From Pedosphaera sp. (lineage in GTDB: Bacteria > Verrucomicrobiota > Verrucomicrobiia > Limisphaerales > SXTU01), in the NCBI GenBank assembly GCA_009695395.1, contig SIBB01000215.1:1-6458 (forward strand): a stretch of DNA of 6,458 nucleotides. Reading direction: 5' to 3'. Position numbers and translations under genes: made by a program. Positions 5,908-6,458 of this stretch are shown piece after piece. Each line of letters starts with the position of its first letter. Position 1 is the first letter of the stretch. The notes under the pieces were generated by a model. That model was given only the letters and a program-made list of their open reading frames with translations, was not told the origin of the DNA and ran no database searches.

Positions 5908-6458
5908 ATGCCAAAGGTAGCCAAGCCAGGACGCGTCCCACGCATCGGCGCGAACACGGCCAAATACGATGCCCATCATTCGGTCCTCAACCAGACCTAT
6001 GGGGCGCTGGCTGATTTACGCCGTGAGCTGGCGGACTCGAAGGAGAAGGTCGCCGAGCGCAGCAACCTGCTGCACCTCTTCGCCACCTGCACGGACTCGC
6101 AGCGCTCATGGCTGCTGCTCGAGGATTATTTCGAGAAGCTGAATCTCTCGCGGAAGGACTTTGGCGCGAACGAATGGTGGCCGCGCATGGTCGTCGCACA
6201 GGGCCGCCCCCGCCTCGAGGAGCTCGCCATCCTCTTCCTCCGTGCCGGACGCTCGCTGCCCCAGGAAATGCAGGCCTTCGCCAATTACTCCCGCTTTGCA
6301 GAAATCGAGCAGGCCGAGCAGGAGGGCAAACTCATGCAGGAGCTGGAGCACTGGCTCTTCCCGCCCGCCCCCGTCCACCTCGACACTCCGCGCGCCGGCC
6401 TGCGCGTCATCTGTAAGCCCCAGCCCGTGGTGAAGGATTCGCCGCTGCACCAGTTGGT
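5908..6458 (+). CDS. Unrecognised helix-rich protein, N-terminal part (3' partial)
   Basis: The frame stays open from the ATG at 5908 to the window end, giving 183 codons and no stop. The start is well fixed: an in-frame TGA lies 10 bases upstream and AAGGA precedes the ATG. I do not recognise the family. The first 20 residues are basic (K3, K6, R9, R12, K19), which could suit nucleic acid contact. Residues about 24-56 look like a long, possibly coiled-coil helix (LADLRRELADSKEKVAERS). Further amphipathic helices probably cover 63-79, 101-115 and 117-150. An aromatic motif EWWPRM sits at 89-94. A proline-rich stretch (FPPAPVH, 151-157) then leads into a more strand-like segment (LRVICKPQPVV), suggesting an N-terminal helical domain joined to a second domain beyond the edge. 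No signal peptide or membrane segment is seen. Codon use is GC-rich like its neighbours, supporting a real gene. The following domain could be enzymatic (a helicase-type protein is one guess), but nothing visible proves it. Confidence 0.8.
   Translation, partial: MPKVAKPGRVPRIGANTAKYDAHHSVLNQTYGALADLRRELADSKEKVAERSNLLHLFATCTDSQRSWLLLEDYFEKLNLSRKDFGANEWWPRMVVAQGRPRLEELAILFLRAGRSLPQEMQAFANYSRFAEIEQAEQEGKLMQELEHWLFPPAPVHLDTPRAGLRVICKPQPVVKDSPLHQL

Noticed and set aside
5929..5938. 10 bp palindrome GGACGCGTCC
   Set aside because: It lies inside the coding region of the unknown gene, and such short GC-rich palindromes are expected by chance.

Overview
The window is GC-rich chromosomal DNA from a Gram-negative-type bacterium, most likely Verrucomicrobiota. 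The reasons are a Tat-exported DUF1501 protein (a family abundant in the Planctomycetes-Verrucomicrobia group), a stand-alone CoaB-type ligase opening with a GPSFEPIDEVRRL-type motif, weak or absent Shine-Dalgarno sequences, and a hopanoid gene. Acidobacteria cannot be excluded from this window alone. There is no sign of a phage, transposon, CRISPR array, rRNA or tRNA. Most of the window is housekeeping or envelope-related.

Layout: (1) 2-1105 (+) is the 3' part of a radical SAM enzyme of the HpnJ type, which makes the cyclitol ether head group of bacteriohopanetetrol; its N-terminus lies off the left edge. A cluster of short perfect hairpins (1094-1159) runs over its stop codon into a 68 bp convergent gap. 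(2) 1174-2559 (-) is a Tat-exported DUF1501 protein. (3) 2560-2789 is a divergent intergenic region with overlapping, mutually exclusive inverted repeats. (4) 2790-3437 (+) is a stand-alone CoaB-like phosphopantothenate-cysteine ligase. It converges with only 8 bp to spare on (5) 3446-4246 (-), uppP, undecaprenyl-diphosphate phosphatase. uppP lies 54 bp downstream of (6) 4301-5581 (-), a cytosolic-looking M16 zinc peptidase, probably in the same transcript. (7) 5582-5907 is a 326 bp divergent intergenic region, AT-rich at its right end. (8) 5908-6458 (+) is the N-terminal 183 codons of an unrecognised, helix-rich protein that runs off the right edge.

The genes do not form one obvious pathway. 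Two concern membrane and envelope lipids: hpnJ (hopanoid head group) and uppP (recycling of the undecaprenyl carrier for peptidoglycan). CoaB supplies coenzyme A. Strand changes are frequent (+ - + - - +), so apart from M16-uppP each gene is probably its own transcription unit. I see no clear evidence for a new multi-gene system. The best candidates for something undescribed are the truncated unknown protein at the right edge, the hairpin cluster over the hpnJ stop, and the three-arm inverted-repeat arrangement in the DUF1501 leader.
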